From assembly GCA_964591605.1 (NCBI GenBank), contig CAZQEN010000030.1, forward strand, positions 1-34,835: a DNA stretch of 34,835 nucleotides, read 5' to 3'. Position 1 is the first letter of the stretch. Each line of letters opens with the position of its first letter. This document shows positions 8,523 to 17,891 of the stretch, in pieces. The position numbers and the translations under genes are program-made. Source of the DNA: CAYLLT01 sp964591605 (GTDB lineage Bacteria > Planctomycetota > Phycisphaerae > UBA1845 > PWPN01). The notes beneath the pieces were generated by a model. It made no database searches. It saw only the letters and a list, made by a program, of their open reading frames with translations, and had not been told where the DNA came from.

Positions 8523-8755
8523 AATGCTTGATTCTGCAGGCGGTTAGGACGATACTGCGCAAGGAACTGGACGCCGGTGAACCCACGGGATTCTAATCCT
8601 TCCGGGCTTCGCGGGGAATGGGGGCGGCGGCAGACGGCGACCAGCCGGCGGGGCCCGATTGGGAGAGTTGCCCTGGCTGGGGGCTCGGGGCAGCGGCGCT
8701 GACGCCGACTGAGAGCGGGCGGCTTTCCGCTGCAACCTTCGATTTCAGCCCGATG

Positions 8756-8761
8756 TATAAT
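8756..8761 (+). promoter_or_regulatory. Consensus -10 box very close to the sigma factor start codon
   Basis: A perfect TATAAT lies 11 bases before the ATG at 8773. With normal spacing the transcript would begin around 8768, leaving about 5 bases of leader, so the mRNA may be essentially leaderless. The -35 region (about 8733-8738, CAACCT) is poor. No ribosome binding site is visible before the ATG, which is consistent with this reading. Confidence 0.45.
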
Positions 8762-8772
8762 GGGGCGTACAT

Positions 8773-9402
8773 ATGCTTTTGCGGCAGGGCGATTCAGGGG
8801 CATCCCGGCTCAGCCGACGCACCGAGCGACGCCTGATTACTCAGGCGCAGCGTGGCTGCGAGGATGCTGCGCGCGCACTGGTGGATGCCCACAAAGATCG
8901 CCTGATGGCCTTCGTCTGGCGGATCCTGCGGGATCACGACGAGGCCGAGGAGATATGTCAAGAGGCGTTCCTTCGGGCATTCAGCTCTCTTGACTCGTTC
9001 TCTTCCGAATATCGGTTCAGCACGTGGCTTTTCACGATCGGTTATCGCCTGTGTCTGAACCACATCCGGCGCCGCAAGTCGCTGACGGGCGAGGTCGATT
9101 TCTCGGGCCTGCCCGGACGCGAACCGGATGTTGCGGATCAGCTCGCTGAGAGCGAAGAGGCCCGGCGGCTGAAGAACCTGATCTGGGAGGCGGTAGACAA
9201 GCTTTCGCCGCCGCAGCGTGCGGCGGTGATGCTCTTCTACCGCGAAGGTTTGAGTTGTGAAGATATCGCCCAGGCGCTCGAGATCCCGATGGCCACGGCC
9301 AAGAGCCACCTGCACCGGGCCCGCGGACGCCTGAGAGATTCGTTAGCCGGACTGATCAAAGACTGGTCGCAACTGGGCTCCCTGCGAGACGCCGCGTCAT
9401 GA
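8773..9402 (+). CDS. ECF-type RNA polymerase sigma factor (sigma-70 family)
   Basis: The protein has 209 residues. Region 2 (about 33-105) shows the typical pattern LVDAHKDRLMAFVWRILRDHDEAEEICQEAFLRAF and FSTWLFTIGYRLCLNHIRRRK. Region 4 (about 150-200) shows LSPPQRAAVMLFYREGLSCEDIAQAL and TAKSHLHRARGRLRD, a helix-turn-helix that would read the -35 box. There are no regions 1 or 3, as expected for ECF factors. Its stop overlaps the start of a zinc-finger anti-sigma gene (ATGA), so the two form a sigma/anti-sigma pair, probably responding to an envelope signal. The pair ends at a strong terminator. Confidence 0.94.
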   Translation: MLLRQGDSGASRLSRRTERRLITQAQRGCEDAARALVDAHKDRLMAFVWRILRDHDEAEEICQEAFLRAFSSLDSFSSEYRFSTWLFTIGYRLCLNHIRRRKSLTGEVDFSGLPGREPDVADQLAESEEARRLKNLIWEAVDKLSPPQRAAVMLFYREGLSCEDIAQALEIPMATAKSHLHRARGRLRDSLAGLIKDWSQLGSLRDAAS

Positions 9403-10133
9403 TCAACTGTAAGGACGCCAAACACCTCTTCGGCCGGTACCTGGATGGGCAGCTCTCTGCCTCACTTCAGACCGAACTCCACGCACACCGGCTCCAGTGC
9501 AACGACTGCCAGAACGAACTGGCGCTGCTCGAGGCCTGCGGTGACGTGATCGCCCTTGACCGGCGCGAGCCGACGGTCAGCGCGAGCTTCACCGACCGCG
9601 TGCTTCTGGCCCGGCGGGCGCAGATGAAGCCGGTGCGGCGGCACTGGTCGCGCACCCTGGTGATCTTCGGATCGCCGTTGGCGGCCGCCGCGAGCATCGC
9701 ACTCATGTTCAGTGTCATCAAACCGGTCCAGCCGCCTACGGTGGTGCTCCATGCGACCGTCGCCGTTCCTCCCGAGTTGCAGCCCGCCCTGGGACTGGGT
9801 CAGCAGTCGGCACAGGCATTGAAGGATCTGGCGGCGACGCCGACGATGACCACTGACAGTTTTCTCGATGCCCTGGTGGGTCCGGTGGTGAAGAAATCGA
9901 CCGACGCCGCCGAGGGGGCCCGACGGGGAGCCGAGAACGTCCTGGAGCGGCTGCGCCAGGCGCTCTCGAGCGAACATGAAGCGCTCGTCAACAAGTGGAG
10001 GGAGGCTCACCCGGAGATCGGCGGCGATTCCGCCCTCGATCCGTTCGCCGCTGGTGAGCAGACCCTTCCGGAGGCTCAGGACGATGCGTCCCTGAGCCCG
10101 ACCGGCGATCCGATCCGCAATCCGCTCTACTGA
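9399..10133 (+). CDS. Membrane anti-sigma factor with zf-HC2 zinc-binding domain
   Basis: The protein has 244 residues. The N-terminus is a putative zinc-finger anti-sigma domain with C4, H30, C34 and C37 (H-x3-C-x2-C). One transmembrane helix follows at about residues 87-108 (TLVIFGSPLAAAASIALMFSVI). The remaining 135 residues would lie outside the cytoplasm and have no recognised fold; a helical stretch near 155-205 may be coiled coil. The layout is that of anti-sigma factors that hold an ECF sigma factor at the membrane and release it after a signal. The overlapping upstream sigma factor is the obvious partner. Confidence 0.87.
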   Translation: MINCKDAKHLFGRYLDGQLSASLQTELHAHRLQCNDCQNELALLEACGDVIALDRREPTVSASFTDRVLLARRAQMKPVRRHWSRTLVIFGSPLAAAASIALMFSVIKPVQPPTVVLHATVAVPPELQPALGLGQQSAQALKDLAATPTMTTDSFLDALVGPVVKKSTDAAEGARRGAENVLERLRQALSSEHEALVNKWREAHPEIGGDSALDPFAAGEQTLPEAQDDASLSPTGDPIRNPLY

Positions 10134-10158
10134 GGAGCGGTGAACGTCTGAGGACTAC

Positions 10159-10188
10159 GGGCTCCGCGAGCAGTTGCGGAGCCCTTTT
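10159..10188 (+). terminator. Rho-independent terminator after the sigma/anti-sigma operon
   Basis: A 9-bp perfect stem (GGGCTCCGC at 10159-10167, GCGGAGCCC at 10176-10184) encloses an 8-base loop and is followed by TTTT at 10185-10188. It lies 26 bases after the anti-sigma stop codon. It also argues against the in-frame TTG at 10174 as a start for the next gene. Confidence 0.85.
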
Positions 10189-10197
10189 CGTCTCTGC

Positions 10198-12264
10198 ATG
10201 TCAATGGCTGGCCGACGCCGAACAAGCGGGTGCGTGTGGGTGGCTCTTGTGCTGTCGGGAGCGCCCGTGCCCGCGGCGTGGGGGGCCGAGCCGGGTCTGG
10301 CCCGGCTGGTTCCGGCCGACGCGCGACTCTACCTGGAGGTGCGCGACTGGAACGGCCTGACCGGCAGCCCGCTGGGCGCACTCCTGTCTGACATGCTGCG
10401 CAGTCTGGCCCCGCCCGCGACGCAGCCCGCGGCCTCGCGGCCCACCACCACCCAGGCCCAGGGCACGCAGCCCGCGTCGGCCCCGGCGCCGCTTACCTGG
10501 CGCGATCGGCTTGCCAGCCACCTGGGTGTGCCCGGCCCGCACATGCTTGACCAGTTGTCCTCCGGGCGGCTCGTTCTGGTCGCCGACGGCTGGGATGAGA
10601 TCGGCCAGGCCATTCTGATCGCTCAGCCCGCCAAACCGGTGGAGCTCGAGCCCCTGCTGCGCGCTTTGCCGCCCGCACCCGCGGTCGGCCATCTGCGGTG
10701 CAGCAAACTGAGCAACGATCACGAACTTGCCTTCGACGGCGCCCATGTGGTCATCGGGCGTCGATTCGGCCCCAACAGCCTCTTTTCCCGCACTCTGTCG
10801 CTCTGGCTGAGTCCGCATGGCGCGGCGCTCTGCGACATGGCCGATTTCCGGGACCGCATCCGGCTGCTGCCTGACCGCAGCCAGGTTCTGCTCTATCTGA
10901 CCGGACGCACGCGAGCCGGTCAGGGGGCGGCGCTGCCGGCCATTCTGTGGCCCGCGGTCTGGAACCAGTTTCAGTCCCTGGCGGCCACCGTCTCGGTCTC
11001 CACCGGCGGGATCACCATCGAGACGACCGCGGAACCCGGCCGGGCGGTCGGACTGACCGAATCGAGCGGCCGCTCGCTGCTCACCGAGCTGCCGGCTTCG
11101 ACATTGCTGGCCTGGACGCAGGCGATCGACTACGCCGCCCACTACCGTCGCCTGGGTGCGCTCACGGGGCAGAGGACATTTGCCTTCTATCGCGGTGTGC
11201 TTGAAAACGGTCTGCCCCGGGGCAGTCTGGACACGCACTTCCTGTCGCATCTGGCGGAGGAGACGCTGTTCGTTCTCAGTCAGATTGCCCGCCCGGTGGC
11301 CACGTCGCCGGGTGACCCGTACCAGCCGCTCTGGATCCCCGCGCTGACCGTGGCAGTCCAGACCGCCAGCCAGGAAGTGGTTACGACCACCGTCGATCGT
11401 GCGTTTCAGAACCTCCTCATGCTCCTGAACGTGCAGCCCGCTCAGGGCGGGCCGCTGAGCATCGAGAACGTTCCGATCGGTCCCGGCGGCGGGACCGTTC
11501 ACAGCATCAGCGTGGGGCGTCTGCTTCGTCAGAAGCCGGGCGGGGAGATTCTGGGCCAGCTTCAGTTGAGCTGGACGGTCGCGGAGAATCTGGTGGTGGT
11601 TGGGACCGCGACGGAAGCCGTTCGCGACCTGGTTCTCGCCCGACGACGGCAAGCCCCGCTGCTGGCGCAGTTGGCGGTGGGTCCGCGTGGCGATCGACCC
11701 GCGGCCCGGACGGTTCTGATCGCCCAGCCGACCCTGATCTCCGATTTACTGGCCTCCTGGGCTCAGTCGTTCTCGGCCAATCCATCTCTGCTGGCGCAGT
11801 CGGACTGGTGGACGCAGCTTCAGTCGGTCCGGGCGGTGTCGCTGTATCAGCTTGGGGCGGTGCCCGGGCGGGTGGCCGCCGGAGCGGTTCAGATCGCGTT
11901 TGTCATCCCGCAGTTGCCCGCGGCCAGCAAGCTCCGGGCGGGTGACACCGTTGTGGCCGTCGAAGGCCAGCCGCTGGACGCATCCGATGCGCTGGCTTCG
12001 CTCGAATGGCTGCTGGCGACCCGGCCGCGGGCGGAGGCCGTCCAGTTCAAGGTGATTCGGGACGACTGCGAAGAGCTGATCGAGCTGCCCGTCGCCCCGC
12101 CACCTGCGCCTCCACGACCGATTGGGGCGGTGGAGTTTCTCCAGCAGGCCTCCCGGGTCCTTCAGCTTTTTGCCGGGGCCCGATATTCCACCAGTTCGCC
12201 CGAACCTGGCGCGCTCGTCGCCCGGCTGGAACTGACGTTCGCCCCGGCCACGGCCGCCCGTTGA
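10198..12264 (+). CDS. Exported protein with C-terminal PDZ domain (DUF3352-like body)
   Basis: The protein has 688 residues from ATG 10198; an ATG at 10204 is an alternative. A Sec signal peptide covers about residues 1-30 (basic GRRR, hydrophobic core, AWGA before E). The mature start LVPADARLYLEVRDWNGL resembles the opening of planctomycete exported proteins of the DUF3352-like type. A Pro/Thr/Ala-rich stretch follows near 75-105. Residues about 570-635 have a PDZ pattern (LRAGDTVVAVEGQPLDASDAL followed by VIRDD), a peptide-binding fold of periplasmic proteases, but no serine-protease triad is evident. Function is unknown. The gene is separated from the sigma operon by the terminator, but could still be a target of that sigma factor. 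Confidence 0.78.
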   Translation: MSMAGRRRTSGCVWVALVLSGAPVPAAWGAEPGLARLVPADARLYLEVRDWNGLTGSPLGALLSDMLRSLAPPATQPAASRPTTTQAQGTQPASAPAPLTWRDRLASHLGVPGPHMLDQLSSGRLVLVADGWDEIGQAILIAQPAKPVELEPLLRALPPAPAVGHLRCSKLSNDHELAFDGAHVVIGRRFGPNSLFSRTLSLWLSPHGAALCDMADFRDRIRLLPDRSQVLLYLTGRTRAGQGAALPAILWPAVWNQFQSLAATVSVSTGGITIETTAEPGRAVGLTESSGRSLLTELPASTLLAWTQAIDYAAHYRRLGALTGQRTFAFYRGVLENGLPRGSLDTHFLSHLAEETLFVLSQIARPVATSPGDPYQPLWIPALTVAVQTASQEVVTTTVDRAFQNLLMLLNVQPAQGGPLSIENVPIGPGGGTVHSISVGRLLRQKPGGEILGQLQLSWTVAENLVVVGTATEAVRDLVLARRRQAPLLAQLAVGPRGDRPAARTVLIAQPTLISDLLASWAQSFSANPSLLAQSDWWTQLQSVRAVSLYQLGAVPGRVAAGAVQIAFVIPQLPAASKLRAGDTVVAVEGQPLDASDALASLEWLLATRPRAEAVQFKVIRDDCEELIELPVAPPPAPPRPIGAVEFLQQASRVLQLFAGARYSTSSPEPGALVARLELTFAPATAAR

Positions 12265-12315
12265 CCGGGTGCGGGCCGGGCCACGGGGAATGATGCGGTT
12301 GGGGTCCGGTTCTGC

Positions 12316-12344
12316 TTGAATTAGCGCATACCGGCGGTTATGAA
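12316..12344 (+). promoter_or_regulatory. Possible promoter of the RHS gene
   Basis: TTGAAT at 12316-12321 and TATGAA at 12339-12344 are separated by 17 bases (4 of 6 matches each). It would give a leader of about 235 bases before the ATG at 12588. It gains weight because a perfect dyad begins at the very next base. Confidence 0.38.
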
Positions 12345-12363
12345 TCTGTGCAGGGTGCACAGA
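12345..12363. promoter_or_regulatory. Perfect 19-bp inverted repeat, operator-like
   Basis: TCTGTGCA and TGCACAGA form 8-base arms around a GGG spacer. The dyad directly abuts the predicted -10 box, the usual place for a repressor site. It could also form a hairpin at the 5' end of the RHS transcript. There is no T-run, so it is not an intrinsic terminator. Confidence 0.4.
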
Positions 12364-12587
12364 CGGCTGCGGAGACATGTTCGGAGCCTGCTTGAACCTC
12401 CAATTTCTCCTCGTCTGCACCGTGCCGAAGGGGTCCCTGCATGAGCCGACGCTCCGCCCAACCGATATCTGAAGATATGCGCTCGCGTCAGGGGTCAGGT
12501 CGGACGTATGAGCAGAGCAGGGGGAGCGACGGGTGCATCCCCCGTGCGGAGAAATTGGCCTGATATCGGGCCCTGTGGAGTAGGTTG

Positions 12588-15500
12588 ATGCGCTCGTGCC
12601 TGTTGCCGGTGGCGATCTGTTTCTGCGCCGCCGGGCCCGCGCTGGCCGCCGGCGGGAGTGCTCCCTGCGACTTTGGTCTGCCGGGCGACTTCGACAACGA
12701 CGGTGATGTTGATTCCGGCGATTTCGTTCTCTTTCGCCACTGCGAGAGCGGGGCGAGATCGGCCGTACCCGGAACCTGCGAATACGCCGACCTCGATCAT
12801 GACGGCGTCATTGGTGCGGCCGATTTTGCCGTCTGGCAGGCCCATTACACCGGCGCATGCACCTGTGAACCCATCCTCAAGGAGCCGCGACGCCGCTCCT
12901 TCGAGGAGCACGGCTTGCCGTTTGCGGAGCGGCTGACAGGAACAGGACAAGGGCAGGACTTCTCCGCTGCGTTGACAGGGGACATCGGCGGTCTGACGGC
13001 GGCCCTGGCCGCGGCCCGGCCACCGCTCGCCACGCAGTTCCCCGACCCGCTGGATATCCCGGACGCCCATCCAGCCCATGTGCCGGACGATTCCACACTG
13101 CACCCCGTCGGGCCGTACGTGGGCGACCCCAACCCGATGTACGGGGTCTACGGTCACTCCGGTGAGTTTCACCTGGAAGTCACGGATCTGCGGATCCGCG
13201 GCCGGGGCATGGATGTGGTCTGGACGCGCACGTATCGTTCGCGCACCGGACCCGCCACCGCGATGGGGAACGGCTGGGATTTCTCGTACAACATCTGGAT
13301 CGAGCCCGCAGGGGACCACATGCGGCTTCACGACGGCCGCGGCCGCGCCGACGTGCTCCTGCGTCAGTCGGACGGCACCTGGTCGCGGCGGGAACTCTTT
13401 GCGGTTCTCGAGAAGACGGCGGGGCGGTGCACGCTCACCTGGTCGAACGGAGAGCGCTGGCAGTTCCGGCCGCTCAACGATTCGCCGTCTGCCGGACGCA
13501 TCGAGCGCATGGTCGATCGCAACGGCAATGCCCTCGTGTTCTCGTACGACTATCGGGGCCGCCTCGCCGCCATCCACGACACGCTGGACACCGCGTCCCA
13601 TGATCGCGATCTGGTCATCCACTACGATCCGGACGGTTACATCGAATCCATCACGGACTTTGCAGGCCGTCGGGTGCGCTACGAGTACTATTCCGACGGG
13701 GATTCCGGCGGGTCTGCGGGCGATCTCCGATCCGCCACCAGCCCGGCCGTGACCGGCACGCCCACCGGCAACAATTTTCCCGACGGCAAGACCGTGACGT
13801 ATACGTACAGCCGTGACGAGATCGACGGGCGGCTCAACCACAACCTGCTGACCATCACCGACGCCCGGGGTCAGACCTGGCTGAGCAACACCTACTCCGG
13901 CCGGCCCGACGGCGCGGACGAGCTGACGTTCGATCGCGTGATCCGCCAGAACCTGGGCGGCGCCGCCATCGGCATTGATGCCGTCTATCAGCCGGTTTCT
14001 CCCTCTGTCATGAATAACTTCTCCGCGGTCACCGCCACGTTCAACGACGGCGCGGGGAACGTGCGCGTCTTCGGCTATGACGCCCGCCACCGGCTGGTTC
14101 TGCGGCGCGACTACACGGGCCGCGCGGACCCGGATCAGCCCACCTGCCTGGAGCGCGAGGAGAACCTTCCGGCCCAGCCGCTCCGGGCGTACGACCCGGC
14201 TTACTTTGAGACCCGGTACCGTTACAACGAGGACTCGCTCTGTACGCGGATCATTCACCCGGAGCGTAACCAGGAGCTGTACCGGTACGACACGGCCAGC
14301 GCGGACCCCCGCTCCCGCGAGAATCTGCTCGAGCACCGGGTGCTGCCGGGCCCGGCCGGAGGCGATCAGGACCCGCTCGTCGAGACGTTCGAGTATGATC
14401 CGCGGCTCAACCGGGTGTCGCGGCGGGTCGATCTCCGCGGCAACGATACCCGGTACGGGTACGACGATGCCGGCAACTGCACGCGCGTGCAGTATCCGAT
14501 CGAGTCCATCAGCCATTCCTTCGAGTACAACGCCTTCGGTCAGCTCACCGCGCGGGTGTGCCCGGGCGGCGATGAGCGGCCGCGGCGCGACGAGTTCGCC
14601 TATTACGCGGCGGGGCCCCAGCGTGGATACCTCCAGAGCCGGACCCTCGACGCGGGTGGTCTGGAGATCACCACCACGTACCAGTACGACCTCCTCGGCC
14701 GCGTCGTGCGGCGCCGCGATCCCCGCGGGCAGGAATCGTTCTATGACTGGAACGCCCTGGATCAACTGGTGCGACGGGCTTCGCCCGAGGCTGTCCCCGG
14801 CACCGGCATCCGGGCTTACTGCGACTATATCTATGACGCCAGCGACAACCTGATTCAGATTCAGCAGGGCGGCTGGGGCCCGTGGCCGCAGGTCGCCGAA
14901 GGCGCCGAGAGCACGATCAGCTTCGAGTACGATCCGCTCAGGTGTCTCGTGCGCCGCACGCGGCGCGACGCTGGCGGGCCCTCTGTCGCGACCGAGTACG
15001 TCTATGACAACAACCGCAACCTCGCCCTCGTGCGCGACGGCGAGGCCGCCGCCGGCCGTCAGCCGGCCAACACGCTCACCGTCCTCTACGACGAAAGGGA
15101 TCTGCCTTTCCGCGTGATCCGGGCCGCGGGCGATCCGCTGCAGTCTTCCACCCAGTACGACTACGACGGCAATGCCAGGACCCGGCGCATCACCCGGGGC
15201 CTCGAGAGTCTTGCGACGCAGGTGACCGTCCTGATGCGCGACGGCTGTGGCCGGCTCGTGCGCCGGGTGGATCCCATGGGCAATGAGGAGTCACTGAGCT
15301 ACGATCCGGCGGGCAATGTCACCGCCCGACGGGTGGATGGCGAGCTCAATGATTCGCCCGACGGCAGTGAGAATGTGCGGCTTTCCGAAACGCTGTACGA
15401 ACACGACGCGATGAATCGCCTGGTCCGCAGGGTTGAGAAGTTTTTCGACGCCCAGACCCAGGCGCCGATCGACGACGGTGAGGCCGTCACCCGATACCAG

Positions 15501-17705
15501 TACACCGACTCGGGCCTGCTGCGGCGAGTCGTGGACGATCTGGGAAATGCCACGTCATGGGCATACGACGCCCTCGGCCGGCTGACTTCGATCAAAGACG
15601 CCCGCGGGAACACGCGGAGCTTCTCACATGACGCCAGCTCCCGCGTCGTCGCCATGACGCAGGCCGACCGCTCCGATCTGGGGCGCGATCCTGATGCGGT
15701 GTTCACCCGGACGTTCGATTATGACGGGATGGATCGCCTGGTCGCAAGTGCGGATCAGAAAGGTCACGGTCCCCGCTACACGTGGGATGCCCTGGGGCGG
15801 TGCGTGCTCGTCACGGATGCCCGCGGAGGGCAGACGCGATATGGGTACGACGGGCTCGGCCGGCTGATCCAGGTGGTGATCGACATGAACGGCGAGGGGG
15901 CCGAAGCGTCGGACGCTGCGGACATTGCCCTCTCCCAGCGATGGGACGACTCTTCCCGCCTGATTGCCCAGACCGACGCCAACCTCAACACCACCTCCTA
16001 CACCTACGACCCTCTCGGCCGCCTGATCGCCGCGCGCTTCGCCGACGGGACTTCCCGGACGGCGGTGTACGATGTATTCGATCGTCCCGTCGTGGTCACC
16101 GACGCGGTGGGGACGGTCATCCGCTCGAGCTACGACCGACTCGACCGCCCGATCAGCCGCACGATCGCCCGCGGGCCGGGTGCCAGCGGGGTGACGGGCG
16201 AATCTTACGCCTATGACGGGCTTTCCCGGCTGGTTGCGGGATCGGACGACGATTCCGCCATCACGCGCCACTACGATTCGCTCGGTCATCTCGTGCGCGA
16301 GACCCAGGCGGTCGGACCGGGCGGGGCGGTTCGCACGGTCGGAGCGGCATTCAACTCGCTGGGCGGCCGGCTCACGCTGGCCTATCCGGGCGGCCGCGTC
16401 ATCACGACGAGTTACGATGCCCTCGGCCGGCCCTCCGCGGTGCGCGACGAAACGCCCGGCGCCTCTTCGCTGATCGCCGCGTACAACTATCTGGGCGCCG
16501 ATCGCATCGAGCGATGCGACCTGGGCAACGGCGTGCGTCTGGACGTCACGTACGATGAGAATCGTCGCGTCAGTGAGCTGCGCTATACGGCGATCGCCAC
16601 CGGCGCGCTGATCGCCGGGCGTGGATACGCCTGGGATGAGGCCGGCAACCGTGTCGAGTCGCAGTCCTCCCCGGCGCTCGACGGCGAATCCATCCTCTGC
16701 TTTTATGACCCGGCGGACCGGCTCGTGCAGTCTCAGCGGTCGTCGGGGGTGCTGACGATCAACTATGCCCTGGACGGCGCCGGAAACCGGATCACCGTCT
16801 CCGGCGGGCCCGATGCCGGCGCGTATCTGCTCGATCCGGGTACGCCGGAACCCGCCGACCTGCAGATGAACCAGTACACAGCGATTCCCGGCCAGCCCCG
16901 CACCTACGACCGGTCGGGAAACCTCATCACCGCCCGTTCCGGCTGCCGCTACAGCTATGACTACCGCGGCCAGTTGACGGAGCTGACAGACCTGTCCGCG
17001 GGATTGACCGTGCTCTACAAATACGACGTGCTCGGCCGCCGGATCGAAAAGAACGCGGCCGGCCTGATCACGCGGCATTACTACGCCGACGACCGGGAGA
17101 TCGAAGAACAGAACCCCTCCAATATCACGCTTGCCACGTTTGTTCCGCCGCCGCCACGGATGCGCGGCCTGGGCTTCTTCGAGAACAGCCCCGTCCAGAT
17201 GACTCGGGGAAACCAGAGATACTTCCTGCTCGTCGACGACCTGGGCAGCAGTCTTGCCCTCACGAACGCCCGGGGCGCCCTGATCGAGCGGTACGGGTAT
17301 GGCGATTTCGGCCAGCCCCTGTTCATCGATCCGGCCGGCAGCCCGGGCAGCAATTCGATCGTCGGGAACCCGTTTCTTTTCCGTGGACACCGCTTCGAGA
17401 TGGAAAGCGGCTTCTATCTGATTGCCCCGGTGCTCGATGCCGGTGCATGCACATTTGAGCCTCTTAAACCTGGTTCGGGCTGGATGATTCCGGATGGGCT
17501 CCCGGCCGGCCTCGCCGCGCGATTGCTCATCCGGGAGCTGCGGCCCGAATGCCTGGAGCTCAGCACGAGCCTGCCGCCGGCCTCATTGACCTATGACCCC
17601 GCCGCCGGCCGGCTCATCATCCGGCGCTCGGCAGGGGGGCCGTGGGCGCTGACCTCCCTGGGCAATCCCTACTCGGTCTGGGGCAACAGTCCGGCGACCC
17701 CCTGA
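12588..17705 (+). CDS. Secreted RHS/YD-repeat protein with N-terminal dockerin-like repeats
   Basis: The protein has 1705 residues from ATG 12588, with GGAG upstream at 12577-12580. Residues 1-22 are a Sec signal peptide. Two dockerin/EF-hand-like repeats follow (about 32-90: FDNDGDVDSGDF and LDHDGVIGAADF), a calcium-binding module often seen in planctomycete surface proteins. A DUF6531-like RHS opening domain lies near 187-265. About 20 or more YD repeats (YDALGRL, YDGLGRLIQ, YDPLGRLIA) fill about 290-1530 and would form the beta shell of an RHS cocoon. The RHS core (LVDDLGSSLALTNARGALIERYGYGDFG, then FLFRGHRFEMESGFYLI) lies at about 1540-1610. The usual RYYDP-GRF continuation is replaced by unrelated sequence, and the chain ends at NPYSVWGNSPATP with no toxin domain. 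Confidence 0.92.
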   Translation: MRSCLLPVAICFCAAGPALAAGGSAPCDFGLPGDFDNDGDVDSGDFVLFRHCESGARSAVPGTCEYADLDHDGVIGAADFAVWQAHYTGACTCEPILKEPRRRSFEEHGLPFAERLTGTGQGQDFSAALTGDIGGLTAALAAARPPLATQFPDPLDIPDAHPAHVPDDSTLHPVGPYVGDPNPMYGVYGHSGEFHLEVTDLRIRGRGMDVVWTRTYRSRTGPATAMGNGWDFSYNIWIEPAGDHMRLHDGRGRADVLLRQSDGTWSRRELFAVLEKTAGRCTLTWSNGERWQFRPLNDSPSAGRIERMVDRNGNALVFSYDYRGRLAAIHDTLDTASHDRDLVIHYDPDGYIESITDFAGRRVRYEYYSDGDSGGSAGDLRSATSPAVTGTPTGNNFPDGKTVTYTYSRDEIDGRLNHNLLTITDARGQTWLSNTYSGRPDGADELTFDRVIRQNLGGAAIGIDAVYQPVSPSVMNNFSAVTATFNDGAGNVRVFGYDARHRLVLRRDYTGRADPDQPTCLEREENLPAQPLRAYDPAYFETRYRYNEDSLCTRIIHPERNQELYRYDTASADPRSRENLLEHRVLPGPAGGDQDPLVETFEYDPRLNRVSRRVDLRGNDTRYGYDDAGNCTRVQYPIESISHSFEYNAFGQLTARVCPGGDERPRRDEFAYYAAGPQRGYLQSRTLDAGGLEITTTYQYDLLGRVVRRRDPRGQESFYDWNALDQLVRRASPEAVPGTGIRAYCDYIYDASDNLIQIQQGGWGPWPQVAEGAESTISFEYDPLRCLVRRTRRDAGGPSVATEYVYDNNRNLALVRDGEAAAGRQPANTLTVLYDERDLPFRVIRAAGDPLQSSTQYDYDGNARTRRITRGLESLATQVTVLMRDGCGRLVRRVDPMGNEESLSYDPAGNVTARRVDGELNDSPDGSENVRLSETLYEHDAMNRLVRRVEKFFDAQTQAPIDDGEAVTRYQYTDSGLLRRVVDDLGNATSWAYDALGRLTSIKDARGNTRSFSHDASSRVVAMTQADRSDLGRDPDAVFTRTFDYDGMDRLVASADQKGHGPRYTWDALGRCVLVTDARGGQTRYGYDGLGRLIQVVIDMNGEGAEASDAADIALSQRWDDSSRLIAQTDANLNTTSYTYDPLGRLIAARFADGTSRTAVYDVFDRPVVVTDAVGTVIRSSYDRLDRPISRTIARGPGASGVTGESYAYDGLSRLVAGSDDDSAITRHYDSLGHLVRETQAVGPGGAVRTVGAAFNSLGGRLTLAYPGGRVITTSYDALGRPSAVRDETPGASSLIAAYNYLGADRIERCDLGNGVRLDVTYDENRRVSELRYTAIATGALIAGRGYAWDEAGNRVESQSSPALDGESILCFYDPADRLVQSQRSSGVLTINYALDGAGNRITVSGGPDAGAYLLDPGTPEPADLQMNQYTAIPGQPRTYDRSGNLITARSGCRYSYDYRGQLTELTDLSAGLTVLYKYDVLGRRIEKNAAGLITRHYYADDREIEEQNPSNITLATFVPPPPRMRGLGFFENSPVQMTRGNQRYFLLVDDLGSSLALTNARGALIERYGYGDFGQPLFIDPAGSPGSNSIVGNPFLFRGHRFEMESGFYLIAPVLDAGACTFEPLKPGSGWMIPDGLPAGLAARLLIRELRPECLELSTSLPPASLTYDPAAGRLIIRRSAGGPWALTSLGNPYSVWGNSPATP

Positions 17706-17891
17706 ATCCGTGTCGATCGTGCGCCGCTGCTCGTTCCGGGGCGGCGGGCCGTGCCCGGTGCTCGGACAGGGATGTGATCGGGAAGCGGCGATCGAGCCCG
17801 TTCAGGCCTTGTCGTCGATCGCGAGCGGCAAAGCCGGGCTCTGCCTGAATGGCCGTGCGGAATCGCGGGAGTAGTGCCCGTGCGGGAGGGG

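Noticed and set aside
12465..12478. ATATCT-GA-AGATAT palindrome before the RHS gene
   Set aside because: AT-rich 6-bp arms with a 2-base loop cannot form a stable hairpin, and nothing ties it to a promoter.
12495..14765. 756-residue minus-strand ORF opposite the RHS gene
   Set aside because: Shadow of the repetitive YD codon pattern; Arg/Val/Gly-rich with no domains.
15624..17390. 588-residue minus-strand ORF opposite the RHS gene
   Set aside because: Same cause: the reverse frame of YD repeats stays open in GC-rich DNA.
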